A stretch of DNA of 53,779 nucleotides from DATJHM01 sp035493895 (GTDB lineage Bacteria; Chloroflexota; Ktedonobacteria; Ktedonobacterales; Ktedonobacteraceae), in NCBI GenBank assembly GCA_035493895.1, contig DATJHM010000003.1:1-53779 (forward strand), read 5' to 3'. The position numbers were made by a program, and so were the translations under genes. This document shows positions 50,637 through 53,779 of this stretch, piece after piece. Each line of letters starts with the position of its first letter. Within the stretch, counting starts at the first letter, position 1. Below the pieces are notes generated by a model. The model saw only the letters and a list, made by a program, of their open reading frames with translations. It was not told the origin of the DNA and ran no database searches.

Positions 50637-50675
50637 CCCGTCGTAGAGGCGCGGCTTGTCTGCGCCCAATACGCA
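50637..50675 (+). repeat. Dispersed repeat, family C copy 1
   Basis: CGTCGTAGAGGCGCGGCTTG followed by TCTGCGCCCAATACGC. GGCGC and GCGCC form a small hairpin. A second copy lies at 52649-52694. Confidence 0.55.
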
Positions 50676-50697
50676 TCAACCTAAGGGACCGAGAGGA

Positions 50698-50755
50698 GGA
50701 ACCCAGTAGAGGCACGGTGGAGTGATAACGGAACTGTGCCTGGGAACTCGCACGA
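50698..50755 (+). repeat. Dispersed repeat, family B copy 2
   Basis: ACCCAGTAGAGGCACGGTGG, a short variable part, then GGAACTGTGCCTGGGAACTC. The GGCAC/GTGCC hairpin is kept. Confidence 0.65.
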
Positions 50756-50867
50756 TAAAGCTGGCTCCGCAGGCGATAGCGGCAACGGAGGAGATGGCGA
50801 TTTCCCCTCCCTGTTCTGTGAGCGGAACCGGCTCTCGTGTGGTACGGGGGGTATGTGATTCCCTACC

Positions 50868-51002
50868 CTCGAAGAAACGCAGAGGTAGGGATCGCGCTTC
50901 ATGCCGATCCGCGTCCCCCCGGCCATCGTAGCGCAAACGCAGAGGTAGGGATCGCGCTTCATGCCGATCCGCGTCCCCCACCGGCCACCGTCGCCCGGCC
51001 AT
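50868..51002 (+). repeat. Dispersed hairpin repeat, family A copies 7 and 8 in tandem (60-bp period)
   Basis: CTCGAAGAAACGCAGAGGTA begins the first copy; AGAGGTAGGGATCGCGCTTC occurs at 50881 and again at 50941. Both copies carry the GGATCG/CGATCC hairpin and end in GTCCCCC and GGCCA. They lie upstream of the MFS exporter gene and hold the false upstream extension of its frame. Confidence 0.8.
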
Positions 51003-51109
51003 CTACACAGAATCTGAAATATGGTGTATTCTACCACGGACTGAAGAGTACCAGAAAAAACATCAGCCCGCAAATAGTTCTGCATTTCAATTCAAGAATG
51101 GGATTTTTT

Positions 51110-52615
51110 ATGACACAGCAAGACACAAAAACCAATCAGGCCAACGCATCGCCTGATCTTGGGCGTCAGGCCGCAAATGGTGGGAGAGAAACAGCGAGCA
51201 AATGGGCAGTAATGAGTATCGTAGCCATCGGTGTCTTCATGGCGACGCTTGATAGCTCCATCGTGAATATCAGCCTGCCCAGCATCGCCGATAACTTTCA
51301 TGTCCCGCTCAATGGTGCCGTTGAGTGGATCATCATTGCCTATCTCGTCGCCACTGCCAGTATCTTGCTTACCGCGGGACGTGTCGCTGATATGTTTGGC
51401 CGTAAAGCGGTCTGGACAGTTGGTCTGATTGTTTTTACTGGCGGTTCGGCGATCTGTGGAGGTGCGCCCACGCTTGAACTGCTGATCGCCGCCCGTGCGT
51501 TACAGGGCGTCGGTGGTGCCCTGCTCATGGCCGTCTCACCAGCCATGCTCACTACTGCCTTTCCCTCCTCTGAACGTGGCCGTGCTCTTGGCATTAATGC
51601 CGTCATTGTTGCGCTGGGCGTCAGCGTTGGCCCGACGCTGGGTGGCCTCATCACGACCTATTTTACCTGGCGCTGGATTTTCCTGGTGAACGTCCCGATC
51701 GGTATTGTTGGACTGATCATGACGTTGCGTATTCTCAAAGAAAAATTGCACCGCAATCCCGGCAGATTTGATCCGCTCGGCGCTATTTTGCTGGCTATAG
51801 GTCTGGCCTGTGTTACTGCCGCTCTCTCCTTCGGCCAGGAGATAGGTTGGGCCTCGCCACTGATCATCACTCTCTTTGTGCTTGGGTTTGGCTCTTTGAT
51901 CATTTTGCCTTTTGCAGAAAATCGTGTCGCCAATCCGATCATCATTCTGAGCCTGTTGCGCAATCGCGTCTTTATCTCCTCTATCCTGAGCCTGGTCTTG
52001 AGCTTTCTGGCACTTTATGCCGTGAGCTTTATGCTGCCGTTCTACCTGGAACAACTGCGCAATTTCCCGGTCGAAGAGGCTGGCTTACTGTTAACACCAT
52101 TACCCATCACGCTGGCCATCATCGCTCCCATTAGTGGAAACTTTGCGGACAAAATTGGCACACGCTGGCTGGCGGCTATCGGTCTCGCGATTGCCTGTAT
52201 TGGCCTGATATTTATTAGCCAGCTCAACGCGCAAAGCTCTCTTTTCGATATTATCTGGCGACTTGTCTTTACGGGTGTAGGGCAGGCGCTCTTCCAATCT
52301 CCCAATAACAGCGCACTCCTCGGCTCTGCCCCTCGCGAGCACCAGGGTAGTGCTTCCGGCTTCCTGGCGACCGGACGCACAATGGGTCAGAGTCTGAGTG
52401 TCGCTCTGGCCGGTGCAATCTTTGCCGGTCTGGGAGGCGCGACCGCTGGCTCCATTATCTCTGCGGGTCAGGCGGGCACGCACTTAATCGCGTTGCAACA
52501 GACCTTTACTTATAGTTTCCAGATTACTTTTATTGTCTGTGGTTGCATCGCGGCAATCGGCATTTTTGCCTCATTAGTACGAGGAAAAGAAAATCGGGCC
52601 GCCAGAGCTAAGTGA
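51110..52615 (+). CDS. MFS exporter, DHA2 (14-TM, EmrB/QacA-like) family
   Basis: The protein is 501 residues from ATG 51110, with GGGA upstream; the frame extends to 50837 only through repeat DNA. TM1 holds FMATLDSSIVNISLPSIADNF, motif D1 of DHA2 drug exporters. Motif A follows as GRVADMFGRKAVW and motif C as GVSVGPTLGGLITTYFTWRWIFLVNVPIG. About fourteen TM segments are present. Such proteins expel drugs or other toxic compounds with proton influx. No TetR-type regulator is adjacent. Confidence 0.94.
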   Translation: MTQQDTKTNQANASPDLGRQAANGGRETASKWAVMSIVAIGVFMATLDSSIVNISLPSIADNFHVPLNGAVEWIIIAYLVATASILLTAGRVADMFGRKAVWTVGLIVFTGGSAICGGAPTLELLIAARALQGVGGALLMAVSPAMLTTAFPSSERGRALGINAVIVALGVSVGPTLGGLITTYFTWRWIFLVNVPIGIVGLIMTLRILKEKLHRNPGRFDPLGAILLAIGLACVTAALSFGQEIGWASPLIITLFVLGFGSLIILPFAENRVANPIIILSLLRNRVFISSILSLVLSFLALYAVSFMLPFYLEQLRNFPVEEAGLLLTPLPITLAIIAPISGNFADKIGTRWLAAIGLAIACIGLIFISQLNAQSSLFDIIWRLVFTGVGQALFQSPNNSALLGSAPREHQGSASGFLATGRTMGQSLSVALAGAIFAGLGGATAGSIISAGQAGTHLIALQQTFTYSFQITFIVCGCIAAIGIFASLVRGKENRAARAK

Positions 52616-52648
52616 TACAATAGAGGTCTACCAAGAAAACAATCATTC

Positions 52649-52694
52649 GTCCCTATCGTGGAGGCGCTGCTTGTCTGCGCACGGAGCGTATAGG
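52649..52694 (+). repeat. Dispersed repeat, family C copy 2
   Basis: CGTCCCTATCGTGGAGGCGC followed by TGCTTGTCTGCGCACGGAGC. It matches the copy at 50637 over about 25 bases (GGAGGCGC-GCTTGTCTGCGC). Confidence 0.55.
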
Positions 52695-52713
52695 TATTGA
52701 GAAGAGGTGCAGT

Positions 52714-53469
52714 ATGAAGATCAGCGAGCATTGCTATACTTTGAGTGGACTTTCCTTCATTCCCCCCTGGTCGGTGAATGCAGGCTTTATTGTTGGAGAG
52801 GAGCGGACGCTGATCGTCGATACTGGCGCAAATACGCTCTCCGCTCAGACAATTCATGGCTATGCCAGCAGTGTGCGTCCGCAAAATAGCCTGCTTGTGA
52901 TCAACACCGAACTGCATCTTGATCATGTGAGCGGTAATGGTTTCTTTCGGCAGCGCGACATTCCTGTTTACGGACATTACAAAATCCAGCGTACCGATGC
53001 CGAGCTAGCCGAAAGCATTGCCGAATTGAACGAACTCATCCCCAATCCAGTCCGTCGAGCCCATAACGAAGCCCTGGTCTTTTATACCGAGACCAGCATC
53101 GCAAACCCCGACCACCCCATCACAGAAGAAATCCAGCTCGATCTGGGAGGACGAACAGTCCAGATCTTGCTCACCCCCGGCCATACCCCGGCAAACATCT
53201 CCATCTACGTGCCAGATGAGCAGGTGATGTACAGTGGAGATTGCCTCATCAGCGGCTACCTGCCAAACCTGGAAGCTGGCACCCATGAAGACTGGCACAT
53301 CTGGCTTGCCTCGCTCGAGAAGATCCGCGCCCTTGCCCCCACCGTCGTCATGCCCGGCCACGGCCAGATCCTACGTGGACAGCAGATCCAATCCGAAATC
53401 GACCGTACACGCGCAGTCCTCCACGAAGCCATCCACACCGGCCAGGCCCCCACCCTCCGTTCCCTCTAG
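52714..53469 (+). CDS. Metallo-beta-lactamase fold hydrolase with altered HxHxDH motif
   Basis: A 251-residue protein from ATG 52714 with GAGGTGC upstream. The MBL order is seen: LIVDTGAN strand, the metal motif, LLTPGHTPANISIYV, MYSGDCLISG and VVMPGHGQIL. In the metal motif the sequence is N-T-E66-L-H68-L-D70-H71, so Glu replaces the first His of HxHxDH; the other ligands (GHT, D of SGD, GHG) are intact. It may bind one metal, or two with a carboxylate ligand. The substrate is unknown. It follows the MFS exporter by about 100 bp. Confidence 0.9.
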   Translation: MKISEHCYTLSGLSFIPPWSVNAGFIVGEERTLIVDTGANTLSAQTIHGYASSVRPQNSLLVINTELHLDHVSGNGFFRQRDIPVYGHYKIQRTDAELAESIAELNELIPNPVRRAHNEALVFYTETSIANPDHPITEEIQLDLGGRTVQILLTPGHTPANISIYVPDEQVMYSGDCLISGYLPNLEAGTHEDWHIWLASLEKIRALAPTVVMPGHGQILRGQQIQSEIDRTRAVLHEAIHTGQAPTLRSL

Positions 53470-53631
53470 CATATTTGCCACATGACCCCAGGTAAATAAC
53501 TTACCCCGCTCACCTGCCACAACATTTCGGGCAATAAACCCATTTCACGTAGCGCTCAGTCAAACGTTATTGCGTCTCTCTTAGCCTCGTAGTGGCCTGC
53601 CAAATGTCATCACGTCTCTTTGACCGCGCTC
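53470..53631. other. Spacer after the last gene, no gene seen
   Basis: No open frame with a ribosome site and no hairpin was found between the MBL gene and the family B repeat at the right edge. Confidence 0.4.
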
Positions 53632-53755
53632 ACCCAGACCAGTAGTGGCACGGTGGAGAGGAACGGAACTGTGCCTGCGAACTCGTTCCGCTCACGGTGC
53701 TCCAGAGACGAGAGGCCCCATACGATGGGGATGATTGCCGCTCACTTCACGCTTA
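53632..53755 (+). repeat. Dispersed repeat, family B copy 3 near the window end
   Basis: ACCCAGACCAGTAGTGGCAC followed by a GGTGGAGAGGAACGG segment and CTGTGCCTGCGAACTCG, nearly identical to the copy at 19275. The similarity continues loosely to GATGATTG and CACTTCA. Confidence 0.7.
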
Positions 53756-53779
53756 TTTACGTGACATTGCAGACAAGCG

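Noticed and set aside
50837..51109. N-terminal extension of the MFS exporter by 91 residues
   Set aside because: It is a translation of two repeat copies; the normal DHA2 N-terminus begins at 51110.

Overview
The window looks like a chromosomal segment of a large-genome, filamentous Chloroflexota of the Ktedonobacteria type. This is inferred from gene content (bacterial TIR/NB-ARC/TPR protein, WD40 and FHA proteins, CpXC protein, scpA-scpB operon, many small regulators), from moderate GC, and from abundant short interspersed hairpin repeats. No species can be named from the sequence alone. No transposase-bearing insertion sequence, prophage or CRISPR array is visible. Most genes sit in short operons with clear Shine-Dalgarno sites, and several start at GTG or TTG.

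Layout. 1-2261 (-): a bacterial NLR-like TIR-NB-ARC-TPR protein that runs off the left edge. 2682-4547 (+): a GH13 alpha-glucosidase-type enzyme. 4599-9498 (-): a high-affinity phosphate operon, pstS-pstC-pstA-(77-aa ORF)-pstB-response regulator, with a Pho-box-like cluster upstream. 9910-13331 (-): a hypothetical protein, a YflT-like stress protein, a seven-bladed WD40 protein and a coupled CpXC/Mog pair. 13615 (+): a MOSC protein, probably linked to Mog through molybdenum cofactor chemistry. 14313-19084 (-): NurA nuclease and an SbcC/Rad50-type ATPase without Mre11. 19752-25156 (+): two APC permeases followed by a copper amine oxidase, which reads as an amine uptake and oxidation unit. 25255-26575 (-): a lipoprotein and a zinc-ribbon protein. 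27009-31595 (-): a tight operon of MBL hydrolase, site-2 protease, HD protein, ScpA, ScpB and endonuclease IV. 31835-31906: tRNA-Lys(TTT). 32338-33041 (+): a receiver protein and a YtxH protein. 33346-36640 (+): a complete ECF vitamin-type transporter (fused EcfA, S component, EcfT) behind a structured leader. 36665-40594 (-): a small protein, an AhpD/CMD-family gene with an in-frame TGA, an alpha/beta hydrolase lacking its serine, an EamA transporter and an RsmC-like methyltransferase. 40930-41382 (+): a probable large structured RNA ending in a strong terminator. 41464-46763 (+): histidine kinase, response regulator and an FHA membrane protein. 47185-53469: a membrane protein, an amidohydrolase, a TSUP permease, a 14-TM MFS exporter and an MBL hydrolase.

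The observations I rate highest are: (1) the AhpD-like gene, where TGA replaces exactly the second cysteine of CxxCxxxH and is followed at SECIS spacing by a 7-bp hairpin with a GGC loop, so it is a candidate selenoprotein; (2) the roughly 450-nt G-rich structured RNA candidate with mutually exclusive helices; (3) a dispersed repeat family of about eight copies whose hairpin arms differ between copies but stay complementary (natural covariation); (4) a copper amine oxidase with Ile in place of the conserved Asn before the TPQ tyrosine.
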